44,763 bases of DNA, from positions 1 to 44,763 of the forward strand of contig CAMAQB010000017.1 in the NCBI GenBank assembly GCA_945860285.1, given 5' to 3'. Position numbers and translations under genes: made by a program. The DNA is from Akkermansia muciniphila. Its GTDB lineage: Bacteria; Verrucomicrobiota; Verrucomicrobiia; Verrucomicrobiales; Akkermansiaceae. Under the pieces are notes generated by a model. The model was not told the DNA's origin. It worked only from the letters and a program-made list of their open reading frames with translations, and made no database searches. Numbering within the stretch: position 1 is the stretch's first letter; the number at the start of each line of letters is the position of its first letter. This document shows positions 18,596-28,022 of the stretch, in pieces.

Positions 18596-19432
18596 ATGAA
18601 CATCAGCGTCTTTGGAATGGGAATCATCGGATCACGATGCGCGGACAACTGGGGAAATGCCGGCCACCGGGTGATCCGGTGGAACCGCACACCTCGCGAC
18701 CTGCCGCATGAAGTTGCCGATGCTCTTGAAGCTGCCCGACAGTCCGACATTCTTTCTCTCTATCTGAAGGACGCCGCGGCAGTCCGCTCAGTGGTGGCGG
18801 CAATCACCCCGGCACTCGACGATGGAAAGATGTTGCTCAACCATTCGACCATTGATTTGGAAACCACGCTTTGGCTCGACGCTCATTGTCGGGCCTTGCA
18901 ATGCCGCTTCGTCGATGCCCCCTTCACCGGTTCCAAAATCGCCGCTGCTGAAGGAAAGCTGACATATTATCTGGCCGGAGATGAGGACGATGTCCAACGA
19001 GCGGAAGAAATTCTGCAAGCCACGGCCGGCAATTTGATTCCGATGGGAAAACCAGGCAACGCCACGGTAATCAAGCTCGCCACCAATTTGATTGCCGCCT
19101 GCCTGGTGCAGTCCCTCGCGGAGGCCCAGGCCATCTCGCTCGGTCACGGCATCAGCGCGGAATCATTTGCAAAAGCCATCCTCACGCACGGCACGGCATC
19201 GATGCTCACCAGCATGAAACTGCCTTCAATGCTGGCGGGAAACTTCGAGACTCACTTTTCGCTCGACAACATGCGCAAGGATTCGGTCTACGCCCTGCAG
19301 CTTGCCGAGTCATGTGGCCTCCCGTTGCCCGCCATGGCAGCGGTTTCGCAACGCATGACGGAACTTTGCGCGCAAGACATGGCGGACTTGGATTACACCG
19401 CCCTGGCCGCACCTTATCCGCGCGAGGCATAG
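18596..19432 (+). CDS. NAD(P)-dependent beta-hydroxyacid dehydrogenase (3-hydroxyisobutyrate dehydrogenase family)
   Basis: A 278-residue enzyme of the 6-phosphogluconate/3-hydroxyisobutyrate dehydrogenase superfamily. The N-terminus MNISVFGMGIIGSRCADN carries the GxGxxG loop; the nucleotide-selectivity region ends in WNRT, suggesting NADPH. The substrate motif is FVDAPFTGSKIAAAEGKLTYYLAG and the catalytic Lys lies in VIKLATNLIAA (K-x-x-x-N). Length is slightly below the usual 290. The frame is open upstream inside the preceding gene, but the ATG at 18596 starts the Rossmann fold exactly. The substrate could be a small hydroxyacid or succinic/glyoxylic semialdehyde and cannot be fixed from the motifs. 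Confidence 0.9.
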   Translation: MNISVFGMGIIGSRCADNWGNAGHRVIRWNRTPRDLPHEVADALEAARQSDILSLYLKDAAAVRSVVAAITPALDDGKMLLNHSTIDLETTLWLDAHCRALQCRFVDAPFTGSKIAAAEGKLTYYLAGDEDDVQRAEEILQATAGNLIPMGKPGNATVIKLATNLIAACLVQSLAEAQAISLGHGISAESFAKAILTHGTASMLTSMKLPSMLAGNFETHFSLDNMRKDSVYALQLAESCGLPLPAMAAVSQRMTELCAQDMADLDYTALAAPYPREA

Positions 19433-19438
19433 TGTGCC

Positions 19439-20680
19439 ATGTTGCGCATCATTCACACCGCCGACTGGCATCTGGGCAAAATGTTGGGCGAGCTGTCCCG
19501 CGAGCAGGAACACCAGATGTTCCTGGATTTTTTGTTGTCGACGATCCGCAACGAGCAGGTCGATGTTTTGTTGATTGCAGGCGACGTATTTGATTCCGCC
19601 AATCCTCCGCAGTCGGCCGTGGCGCTGTATTACAATTTCCTCTCACGCTTGCACCAGCAATGTAACTGCCAGGTGATCATCTCGGCGGGCAACCACGACT
19701 CCCCCGCCCATCTGGAGGCCCCGAAGGAGCTGTTGAAGCAACTGCATGTCCATGTTGTCGGACACCTTCCGGAGAACATCAACGACCTGCTCATTCCTTT
19801 TCCCTCTGCGGAAGACCCCCGGGTCATCATCGCCGCAGTACCGTTTTTGCGCGATCGCGATCTGCGCAGCGGCCAGTCGGGTCAGTCAGCAGCCGAAATC
19901 CAGCAGGCACTGGGCAGAGCCATCGCCGCATGTTATCAATTCGCCGCCGACAACGCCTCGGCCATGGGGAAAAATCGCTCTGTTCTCATCGCCATGGGGC
20001 ATCTCACCGTCAGCGGCGCTTCAAGCTCCGACAGCGAAAGAGACATTCACATCGGCGGCCTTGGAGCGGTATCCGCCGATTGTTTCCCCCCGTCGTTTGA
20101 CTATGTCGCGCTGGGACATTTGCATCGACCTCAGCGCTGCGGCAAACACGAGCACATCCGCTACGCAGGTTCACCGCTGCCGCTGAGCTTCAGCGAAGCG
20201 AATGACAGCAAGGAACTTTGCATGCTGGAAATCGATGCCCAAGGCCGAATCAATCAAAGATGCATCGTCATCCCTTTGCCGCGGATACTGATGCAGGTGA
20301 AAACCAACACGGCAGATGTGGCCAAGGCGCTTGGCAAACTCGCGGAAAAATTCCACACACTTGATAATGCCATACTCAAGCCGTGGCTGGAGTTGCTCAT
20401 CGATGACCCGGTTCCCGGCGACAACATGGTGGAAAAAATCGCCGAACTGACAAGGGAAGCACCCTTCAGTGTGATTCGCATCCTGAACAACAGGTCGGCG
20501 AACCCTGCGGAAATCGGCATCGAAACCCTGAACGAGGATGGTGCGATCGACACCCTGCTGAACAGTCCCGCGCATCTTTTCCAACTTCGGCTCGATCAGG
20601 AGGAAAACCTTTCGCAACAACAGATAGAAGCCGTCATTCTTACGTTTGGCCATTTGCTGAGCATTCATCAAGCCGAGTGA
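19439..20680 (+). CDS. sbcD: DNA double-strand break nuclease subunit SbcD
   Basis: Mre11-like metallophosphoesterase that, with the SbcC ATPase, cleaves DNA hairpins and protein-blocked ends. The 413-residue protein has all metal motifs: HTADWHLGK (D9, H11), GDVFD (48-52), GNHDSPAH (84-91), MGHLTVSG and GHLHRPQ. The C-terminal capping region is present, so the length is normal. It starts 6 nt after the dehydrogenase stop. The usual partner sbcC does not follow; the next gene, 69 nt away, encodes a pseudokinase. SbcC must be elsewhere or missing. Confidence 0.93.
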   Translation: MLRIIHTADWHLGKMLGELSREQEHQMFLDFLLSTIRNEQVDVLLIAGDVFDSANPPQSAVALYYNFLSRLHQQCNCQVIISAGNHDSPAHLEAPKELLKQLHVHVVGHLPENINDLLIPFPSAEDPRVIIAAVPFLRDRDLRSGQSGQSAAEIQQALGRAIAACYQFAADNASAMGKNRSVLIAMGHLTVSGASSSDSERDIHIGGLGAVSADCFPPSFDYVALGHLHRPQRCGKHEHIRYAGSPLPLSFSEANDSKELCMLEIDAQGRINQRCIVIPLPRILMQVKTNTADVAKALGKLAEKFHTLDNAILKPWLELLIDDPVPGDNMVEKIAELTREAPFSVIRILNNRSANPAEIGIETLNEDGAIDTLLNSPAHLFQLRLDQEENLSQQQIEAVILTFGHLLSIHQAE

Positions 20681-20749
20681 ATCCGGAAGGCGGAAACGGG
20701 CCGGATCAAACCTCCTCACGCTGTCGGGAAAACACTTGCCTGTTGAAAA

Positions 20750-22363
20750 GTGTTTGCAAAGAACCGCAAATTTTCCATATTTGCCCGCGTGGAACGCTTT
20801 GACATCAGTGGTCGTATCAACACTCCGGCCGGTCTGAGATACGAGGGAATTGACAACAGCAACGGGATGCCCATCCGGATCATGCGGGTTCCCGAGCCGG
20901 GCTCTCCGTTCCTCCTCCATGAGGAAGCGTTCCATGCTTTGAAATCCATCCTCCCCTCGCTGCGACATGCCAACATCGCTCCGGTCTTCGTGCTCGAAAC
21001 CGACGACGATGGCGCCTATTCCGCTTATGCCCGGATGGACGGCGAGACCCTGCTCGACTGGCTGCGCTTGCACGGTGTGCTGACGCTGGCGGATGCCGCG
21101 CCACTTGCCTTGGATTGCTTGAAAGCGCTGGAGGCACTGCATGCAGCCGGCATAATGCATGGCGACCTCTGTCCCTCGCGAGTTCTTGTGAATCGCGATG
21201 CCACGCTGTCGCTCCATGCGATCCTGATCGAACCCGCAATGGCATTTTTGGTTAGAACGCACGAAGAGAATGCCCCCGGAACACCTCCGCCCGGAAGGGA
21301 CGTGGTTTTCACTTCGCCCGAGGCGATCAATCGGGAGACCCTGGATGTTCGCAGCGATTTGTATTCCCTGGGCACAACACTATACTACGGACTAACAGGA
21401 CAACTGCCGTTCGCGGGCGACAGCCCGTTGGAAATCGCGCTCGCTCATCTTCATGGCAAGCCGGAACCTATCGAAATGTATCGCGACGACATCCCCGCCG
21501 GAATTTCGTCCTGGTTGATGAACCTCATGTCCAGAGATTCGCGAGATCGGCCATCATCCGCAACCATTGCCCTTGCCAATCTGCAGTCGGCACTTGCCGC
21601 AGCCGAGGCTCCGCCGGTGATCGCCTCCCCCGAAGTCTTGATACCGCCGATTCCACAGGACAACATCCTTGTCGCCCAACTCGCACCACTTCCCCCGAAA
21701 CCCAACCCCATTCCCCATTCATCCCCGCAGCATCGTCCCATCCAGCCCGGCCACCCAGCAAGTCCTACGGTGGGAATCAAAATTTCCCTTCTCTTCATCA
21801 TTCTCAATTCCGTACTGGCAATTGGCCTGACCGCACTAGCCATCTGGTATTTCGCTTTCCATCAAAAATCCTCAACTCCGAAGGCGGAGGATCCGAAAAT
21901 CGCTGACAATATGAAAGCACCTGTATACCCAAAGGGCCGCTATGTCAGGATTGAAAATCGGAACAAGCAAATCCTGAATTTTGCCGAATGCCTGGTGCTC
22001 TCAGAAGGTGCCAACATTGCCATCAGAGGCAAGTCCACCGCCTCAAGTAAACATCCCGGCGGAGCGGCGAAGAACGGCAACGATGGCAACACCGCCCAAT
22101 CATTCAGCGAGCACAGTTGCGTCCAGACCAAAGGCAATGAAGACCTTGCATGGTGGGAGGTCGATCTGCTGGAGACACACCCGATTGAACTGATCGAGGT
22201 GTGGAACAGGAAAGAAGCCGGCGATTTGGAATCCATGCGGTTGAGCGGGTTTCAAGTCGTCATCCTCGACAGTGCGCGCAAGGAACTCTACCGCAGTCCC
22301 CCCACCAAAGCACCGGAGCAATCCGTTAAATTCGATCTCAAGGATGTGAAACTGAGCCCTTGA
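20750..22363 (+). CDS. Transmembrane pseudokinase with C-terminal discoidin-like domain
   Basis: About 537 residues in three parts. Residues 15-285 have a Ser/Thr kinase fold: ALHAAGIMHGDLCPSRVLV stands in the catalytic-loop position (HRDLKPxN), VFTSPEAIN is the APE-like motif and DVRSDLYSLGTTLYYGLTG the helix F region. Key residues are lost: the VAIK Lys is replaced in IRIMRV, the loop Lys and Asn are Cys and Arg, and no DFG exists (LIEPAMAF). After a Pro-rich linker, one helix at about 345-370 crosses the membrane. Residues 390-535 match the galactose-binding/discoidin pattern (NIAIRGKSTASS, WWEVDLLETHPIELIEVWNR, FQVVILDSARKELY). The start is uncertain: GTG at 20750 or GTG at 20789. It converges with the transglutaminase 7 nt away. 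Confidence 0.85.
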   Translation: MFAKNRKFSIFARVERFDISGRINTPAGLRYEGIDNSNGMPIRIMRVPEPGSPFLLHEEAFHALKSILPSLRHANIAPVFVLETDDDGAYSAYARMDGETLLDWLRLHGVLTLADAAPLALDCLKALEALHAAGIMHGDLCPSRVLVNRDATLSLHAILIEPAMAFLVRTHEENAPGTPPPGRDVVFTSPEAINRETLDVRSDLYSLGTTLYYGLTGQLPFAGDSPLEIALAHLHGKPEPIEMYRDDIPAGISSWLMNLMSRDSRDRPSSATIALANLQSALAAAEAPPVIASPEVLIPPIPQDNILVAQLAPLPPKPNPIPHSSPQHRPIQPGHPASPTVGIKISLLFIILNSVLAIGLTALAIWYFAFHQKSSTPKAEDPKIADNMKAPVYPKGRYVRIENRNKQILNFAECLVLSEGANIAIRGKSTASSKHPGGAAKNGNDGNTAQSFSEHSCVQTKGNEDLAWWEVDLLETHPIELIEVWNRKEAGDLESMRLSGFQVVILDSARKELYRSPPTKAPEQSVKFDLKDVKLSP

Positions 22364-22370
22364 GCCCCGC

Positions 22371-23228
22371 TCAGTATTCCGCTTTTTCAACAACAACATC
22401 AACCTTCATGATGCAGTGCGCGGTGCCGCTGTAAACGCCCTTGACGGGAGCCACGTCGTCATAATCCCTGCCAACGGCAACTTTCACATAGCGCTCGTCA
22501 GCCAGCATGTTGTTGGTCGGATCATAACCGATCCACCCGGCATGCGGCAGGTAAACCTCACACCACGCATGAGAAGCCTGGGCACCTATGAGAAGATCGG
22601 ATGAACCATTGTAGAGATAGCCCGAGGCATAACGTGCCGGCAGACCGACCGAGCGACATAGTCCCAACATGACATGGGTGAAATCCTGACACACGCCGGC
22701 CCGCAGCGCAAAGGCCTCCGCCAGCCTGGTGTTCGCCACGGTTGCCCCTGGGCTGTAACGGAAGTTCTCATGAATCCATTGCATGATAATCATGGCCTGG
22801 CGATGCAAAGTGTCAACACCATGTGTTAGATCCACCGCGGTCCGCCATATCTCCGCCTGATGGGAAACCAGATGACTGTCCTGCAGATACTGCCACGTCC
22901 GTTCGCGGGTCGACGGATCATTCACGTCCCGCGATGTAGCCTCCATGCCGCGGTCGGAAATGAGCAGCGGAAGATTATGCACTTTCAAACGACTGTCGAC
23001 CTCAAGACGCAGGTGAGGTTTGAACATTTCAAAGTGGTGAGTGATGTTCTGAAACAAATCACTGAAACGCCGCATCCTTGTCGGTGGAAGGATCCGGATG
23101 GTGGATGAGATCGTCCGTTGAAAGGGGAAAGTCCGCGGCTCGAGATGCAGGGTGTTGACGCTGTTCGATACCGGCGCAGCATATTCAAATACTGTGCGAT
23201 GCGTCACCTGAAGTTTTGTTCCCACCAT
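22371..23228 (-). CDS. Transglutaminase-like protein with bacterial transglutaminase N-terminal domain
   Basis: A 285-residue cytoplasmic protein (no signal). Residues 5-90 are the Bact_transglu_N beta domain (LQVTHRTVFEYAAPVSNSVN, LHLEPRTFPFQ). The papain-like core has a complete triad: C180 in RAGVCQDFTHV, H220 in GAQASHAWCEVYLP and D236 in GYDPTNN. Such proteins cleave or form amide bonds at Gln/Lys or isopeptide links. It is the last gene of the ATP-grasp/alpha-E/transglutaminase operon, a combination described by comparative genomics (Iyer, Aravind and co-workers) as a probable peptide-synthesis or tagging system and often seen with the Anbu proteasome-like protease. The true substrate is unknown. 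Confidence 0.93.
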   Translation of the reverse strand: MVGTKLQVTHRTVFEYAAPVSNSVNTLHLEPRTFPFQRTISSTIRILPPTRMRRFSDLFQNITHHFEMFKPHLRLEVDSRLKVHNLPLLISDRGMEATSRDVNDPSTRERTWQYLQDSHLVSHQAEIWRTAVDLTHGVDTLHRQAMIIMQWIHENFRYSPGATVANTRLAEAFALRAGVCQDFTHVMLGLCRSVGLPARYASGYLYNGSSDLLIGAQASHAWCEVYLPHAGWIGYDPTNNMLADERYVKVAVGRDYDDVAPVKGVYSGTAHCIMKVDVVVEKAEY

Positions 23229-23299
23229 ACGCTCGATTTCTTATGGGACTTGAAAAGGAAAATAGCAAGCGCGGTTGCGGACATCACCGCCAGCCTGAC

Positions 23300-24322
23300 T
23301 CATTGCTGCTCCTGTTCCTGTTGATGTTTCCAGGCGCGAATCGTCGACGCGGTATGGTTCACTTTCACCGGAGAATCTATCACATGAGGCATGAGCACGT
23401 AGGTTTCAAACATCGCCTCGCCAATGTTGTTGAACTGATCCTGCAAATGGTCGAGCGAATCGTGCATGCCAGCAGCAAGAAACTCGTCAACAGAGCCATA
23501 ATTCAACTCACCCATGACTTTACCCGCTATCCTCTCCGCCGCATCAGTATAGTCACCGTATCTGCTGCCGGAGATCGAATGCAAACACTGCTCCACCCGT
23601 TCCATGCATGACCGAACGGATCGAGGAAAAGTGCGGGAAAAAACAAGCAAATCGAAGACCTTCTTCGGTTCCACCGCGCCCGCATTCACAGATCGATATG
23701 CCCCCATCGCGCCGCAGGACCGCACGATAGCGTTCCAATGCATCGCCATTGGAGCCGTGGGCGGCAGAAATGTGGAAATATCCAGAAACCGGGTGGTTTT
23801 GTCGGCCCGCTCCAAATGCCTGCCCATGTCCATGAAATCCCATCCCATGCTGCGGTCGATCGTCGATGCTGCAATGCCTTGGAACGTGAAAACAGAGCGG
23901 CGGATGAATCCGTAGTATCGGGGAGGATCATCGCGCAGCATTCTCTCCCCATCCGTGGAGATGACAAAAAGATAAAGGGAGTTCAATTCCTCCCACAATT
24001 CATCGGACAACTGATCCCTGACCGTGCGCGCGTTTTCACGGGCCTGAACCAAACAGGACAGGATGCTGTTGGGATTGCGCCTGTCGTCGGTGAGAAACCT
24101 GATTACATCCGCGCTGTTGCCACTGCCGTAAAGTTCGCCATACAAGGCATCGTCCCCGGCACTCCAAACGATCGGCATCCAGAAATCCCTCAGGCGCTCG
24201 CTGTCCAGTCGTTCCCAGTCGAGCAACAATTGCTCGTTCACGTCGATCAGACGAGCCAGATTGTCGGCGCGCTCCACATAGCGGACCATCCAGTAAAGGG
24301 TGTTTGCAACTCTTGATAACAT
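23300..24322 (-). CDS. Alpha-E domain-containing protein
   Basis: A 340-residue all-helical protein of the alpha-E family (formerly DUF403), starting MLSRVANTLYWMVRYVERADNLAR, which is the family's most conserved segment; other typical parts are YLFVISTDGERMLRD, MGWDFMDMGRHLERADKTTR and MERVEQCLHSI. The ER-A-x-N / ER-A-D-K-T-T-R pairs of Glu and Arg repeat in both halves, suggesting an internal duplication. The biochemical role is not established; it always travels with circularly permuted ATP-grasp ligases. It follows that gene after 24 nt and precedes the transglutaminase by 71 nt. Confidence 0.93.
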   Translation of the reverse strand: MLSRVANTLYWMVRYVERADNLARLIDVNEQLLLDWERLDSERLRDFWMPIVWSAGDDALYGELYGSGNSADVIRFLTDDRRNPNSILSCLVQARENARTVRDQLSDELWEELNSLYLFVISTDGERMLRDDPPRYYGFIRRSVFTFQGIAASTIDRSMGWDFMDMGRHLERADKTTRFLDISTFLPPTAPMAMHWNAIVRSCGAMGAYRSVNAGAVEPKKVFDLLVFSRTFPRSVRSCMERVEQCLHSISGSRYGDYTDAAERIAGKVMGELNYGSVDEFLAAGMHDSLDHLQDQFNNIGEAMFETYVLMPHVIDSPVKVNHTASTIRAWKHQQEQEQQ

Positions 24323-24346
24323 GGCTTTATTCCAAATGATTCCCAT

Positions 24347-25804
24347 TCAACCGCGTAAAACCCAGGTGTCCTTGCTGCCGCCACCTTGCGAAGAGTTTAC
24401 CACCAGTGATCCTTTTGTCAGAGCAACCCTGGTCAGACCGCCGGGCACGATTTTCACCTCCTCGCCGTAAATGATGTAGGGCCGGAGATCGACATGGCGG
24501 CCCGACATTTCGTCGCCAGTCCACGTCGGCGATTGCGACAACGAAACCACTGGCTGGGCAATGTAGTTGCGCGGGTCCTCTATCAGTTTCGCACGGAATT
24601 CTTCAATCTGTTTTTTGCTGGCAGCCGGTCCCATCAGCATGCCGTAACCACCGGACTCATTCGCCGCCTTGACAACCAGTTCAGGCAAATGATCGAGAAT
24701 GTATGTCAGATCGCTTTCCTCGGAAGCGAGATAGGTTTCGACATTGGGCAATATCGGTTCCTGACCTAGATAATATTCGATCATCTTCGGCACAAAAGTA
24801 TACATCACCTTATCGTCCGCCACGCCGGTCCCGACAGCATTCGCCAATGAAACGTTGCCGGCGCGATAGGCATTCATCAAGCCCGGCACGCCCAGGACCG
24901 AATCCTTGCGGAACACCACGGGATCAATGAAATCGTCATCGATGCGCCGGTAAATCACGTCGACACGCTGCAGACCCTTGGTCGTGCGCATGAACACAAA
25001 CTGATCCATGACCACCAGATCCCGGCCTTCCACAATCGGAATTCCCATCTCGCGGGCAAGGTAACAATGTTCGAAATACGCACTGTTGTGGCAACCGGGA
25101 GTCAGCAACACACAAACGGGATTGCCCTCCCGGGCGGGCGAAATGTATCGCAACATCGCAAGCAACTCACGCGGATAGGAATCAAGGGGGCGCACATCGG
25201 AGGTTTCAAACAGGGAGGGAAAAGCGCGCTTCAAGGCATTGCGGTTTTCCAACAAATAGGATGCTCCGGAAGGACAGCGACCGTTGTCCTCTAGTACATA
25301 AAATTGACCGTCACCACCACGAACCAGGTCGGATCCGCATATGTGAATGTATATGTCCTTGGGCACGTCCATTCCCCGGAATTCAGGACGGTAGTTTTTT
25401 GCCTCGTCCACATAGCGACGGGGAATCGTCCCGTCATTCAAGATGTGCTGATCATGATAGATGTCGTGCAAGAACAAATTGAGCGCGGTGATCCTTTGAA
25501 TCAAACCCGCCTCAAGATGCTCCCATTCGGACGCAGTCAGCACCCGCGGCACAGGGTCGAAGGGAAAAATCCGCTCGGTCCCCTTTTCATCATGATAGAC
25601 ATTGAAGGTGATCCCCTGGCGAAGAAAGTACATGTCACTGGAAGCTTTTCGCTCCTCGAAATCCTTTTGCGACAAGCCCTGAAAAGCCCGCAACAATGAA
25701 CTGCAGCATGGACGAACGCTACCATCGGACTCGAACATTTCATCGAATCCGGCCCAGGGTGTGTATCCATCGAATAACTTGCTCACGGGTTTGCGATTCT
25801 TCAT
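24347..25804 (-). CDS. Circularly permuted type 2 ATP-grasp protein
   Basis: A 485-residue predicted ATP-dependent amide ligase (DUF404/407 type). Recognisable parts are FDEMFESDGSVRPCC at the N-terminus, PFDPVPRVLTASEWEHLEAG, DLVRGGDGQFYVLEDNGRCPSG, LTPGCHNSAYFEHCYLAREM, DVIYRRIDDDFIDP, LANAVGTGVADDK and LVVKAANESGGYGMLMGP, then QPVVSLSQSPTW near the end. The order of nucleotide-binding and metal-binding parts is permuted relative to ordinary ATP-grasp enzymes. The ATG at 25804 is chosen; a TTG six codons upstream is possible. It is the first gene of the operon with alpha-E and transglutaminase, which suggests it makes a peptide or tags a protein. Confidence 0.93.
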   Translation of the reverse strand: MKNRKPVSKLFDGYTPWAGFDEMFESDGSVRPCCSSLLRAFQGLSQKDFEERKASSDMYFLRQGITFNVYHDEKGTERIFPFDPVPRVLTASEWEHLEAGLIQRITALNLFLHDIYHDQHILNDGTIPRRYVDEAKNYRPEFRGMDVPKDIYIHICGSDLVRGGDGQFYVLEDNGRCPSGASYLLENRNALKRAFPSLFETSDVRPLDSYPRELLAMLRYISPAREGNPVCVLLTPGCHNSAYFEHCYLAREMGIPIVEGRDLVVMDQFVFMRTTKGLQRVDVIYRRIDDDFIDPVVFRKDSVLGVPGLMNAYRAGNVSLANAVGTGVADDKVMYTFVPKMIEYYLGQEPILPNVETYLASEESDLTYILDHLPELVVKAANESGGYGMLMGPAASKKQIEEFRAKLIEDPRNYIAQPVVSLSQSPTWTGDEMSGRHVDLRPYIIYGEEVKIVPGGLTRVALTKGSLVVNSSQGGGSKDTWVLRG

Positions 25805-25870
25805 TAGCAAGTAGCTTGCCAACTAGGGAAAAAAGATTCGACCGCAAACCCAAACTTGACGGCTGCTGAT

Positions 25871-27969
25871 TCAAGGGACCGTCACGACCAGGCGGCAATA
25901 AACTTCCGGTCCGGGCGGCAAGGTGTAAGTCACCTCGGTGGAAATGGAAGTGTCGATGCTGGGATCGGGCGGCACCACGTCTGTCCATTCTTGGAGATTG
26001 TTCGAATACTGGACCTTAAAGGTGGCGACCGCCGAGGGGTCCCGCGGCCAAGTGACCGTCCTGACCCCGAGATTGTCCACCAGAGGAGGATTCGCAGTGA
26101 AACCCGAACCCGTCTGCCCCATGAAATACTCGATGCCATTGGCCATGCCATCCTTGTCGAAGTCAAAATTCGCGGACTCGTTGTTGGCATGGGAATAAGC
26201 CCAGGCAGCATAGCCCGTGAGAGCCGATTGAATCAATTTGATCTGTCCCGCCGAGCCGTAATCAAGGACATAACCCGCGGGAATGGTCGAGCAGGCAAAA
26301 AAACCTCCAAGCACACCCGTGTAGGTTGCAATGGTGTAACTCGTCGCTGTCGGAGGATTGATCTGGGAGAAAACCAATGTGGATCCGGCGATGTTCAGAG
26401 CACGGCATGCAGCGCGTCTGCGTCGACACCATCAATTTCGCATTGATAAGTTCCCGTCAGAACCGTGCCGCCGGTCGTCAGCGTCCCGATTCCGTATCCC
26501 GGGGAAATGGCACCCGCCGCCACAACCGGACCACTGACAATGCCACTGCCAGCAAGGGTGCCCGCCGTTGCCACCGTGACCTCGCTGTCGGTCGCAAGAC
26601 TGCCATCAACGAGCAATGTTCCGTCGGCTACCAAAGTCGGCCCGAGATAGGTGTTCGCAGCCGTTAGGTTCACGATTCCCCCGCCCAACTTGACAAATCC
26701 CTTGCCGGGTTCGGTAATGCCGATGTCACTCGCATGCGCAAAAACATTGCCGCTCAATACTTCTATGCCAAGCGAGGAACCAACACCAAAAGCATTGGTC
26801 GCCAACAAACCGTCAAGTTCCGCGCCGCTCCATTGTTCATCCACGCCAACCAACCCGCCAACTCGCACAGCCAGTGTGCCGCCGCTTTGCACTGACACCT
26901 TGCCGGCAAGATAACCGGGCAGCGCAGCAGGCTGGGTGGCAATCAACACCCCGCCGGTGATCTCCGTGTTTTTCGTGTAGGAGGAAGTACCTTGAAATTC
27001 CAGCATACCCGAACCGGACTTGACGATGCCGACGGGAGGCAGAATTCCGAAGCCCAGGAGGTTCAAGAGTACATCCCAGGATCCGAGATTCTTGCAGATC
27101 ACCTTGCCCGTGCCATTGACAGTCCATGTTGCCGAGTCCGCGCCGTCGGTGTCGATCCACGGCTTGTCAAAAGTCAAATCTCCGGGTCCTTCAAACGTGA
27201 CGTCGGAAATCAAACTTCCATAATAAGTGTCATGAACCAAGTGCGATCCGGCATTGGCCAGCACCGTGATGCCGCTGAAAAAATTGCTCGATGAATACGT
27301 GTTGTAGATGTTCGCACCGACAACGATGGTGAGCGGGGAGCGGGAGAGATAGGCCTGATCACCGAAGTCGATACCGCGACCGTGCACATCACCGAGAAAG
27401 GTCACGGTGCCGGTGTAGCTGGGATTGCTGGCGTTGGACATGCTGCCGATGGCAAACGTTGCCGCAGTCACCTGCTGGCCAAATGTGATATCGCCGGTTC
27501 CCTTCATCCTGAGGTTGCCATTGCCCGTGATATTGGCTCCGATCTCATGCGAGCCTCCCAGCACATTGATGAAACATTCGCCCCCCGCAGTGCTCGTCGT
27601 TATGGTCTGACCGACCCCGTTGGTGGTGATGCTGGTGTTCACATCAGCCAAAAATTTGAATCCGCCCACGCTGCGATTCGCATTCCCCAAGTCTGCGGCT
27701 GCCGTCGATCCAGCCAAGCCGAAAGTCGCTTCGTAGGCCGAACCATTGGCCACGCCATTGCTCCAATTGGCAGGGTTGCCCCAATCCGTCGGTCCGCCGC
27801 CATCGCCGCCGATCCAAGTGGTGAAAATCGAGGGGGCGGCAACAGCGGTGGAGCAATGCAGTCCGATGATGGCCATGGCGATGAGAGTGTTGGGACAACG
27901 CCATCTCGAACCAATGCGGATTTCAGGGACAAATTGAATCGTGACAGGTTTCACTGCTAACAGTTTCAT
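25871..27969 (-). pseudogene. Secreted protein with autotransporter-associated beta-strand repeats, frame-broken
   Basis: The first part (27969-26395, 524 codons) has a long basic leader, the hydrophobic segment TLIAMAIIGLHCSTAVAA, then a Gly/Ser/Thr-rich beta-helix with two repeats of the G-x-L-x-x-x-[GA]-x-[NS]-[TS]-Y-x-x-x-T-x-[IV]-x-x-G-x-L type (KSGSGMLEFQGTSSYTKNTE and KLGGGIVNLTAANTYLGPTL). It stops at TGA after DADALHAVL. Moving one base, the second part (to 25871) continues LNIAGSTLVFSQI, then TATSYTIATYTGVLGGFF and FDKDGMANGIEYFMGQTG, as in intact relatives. ATG to final stop is 2099 nt, one short of 700 codons. So this is a single gene with a one-base deletion near 26396-26403, not in a homopolymer. 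Confidence 0.82.
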
Positions 27970-28005
27970 GATTTTGGTTTTGTTGGGTTTGGCACGGAGG
28001 TGAAT

Positions 28006-28022
28006 GGTTGATTGAATCAACC
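28006..28022 (-). promoter_or_regulatory. Perfect palindrome upstream of the beta-strand-repeat gene
   Basis: ggttgattgaatcaacc: two 8-nt arms around a single central base, 37 nt before the start codon at 27969. It could be an operator for a dimeric regulator or a short hairpin in the leader. The function is inferred from position only. Confidence 0.45.
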
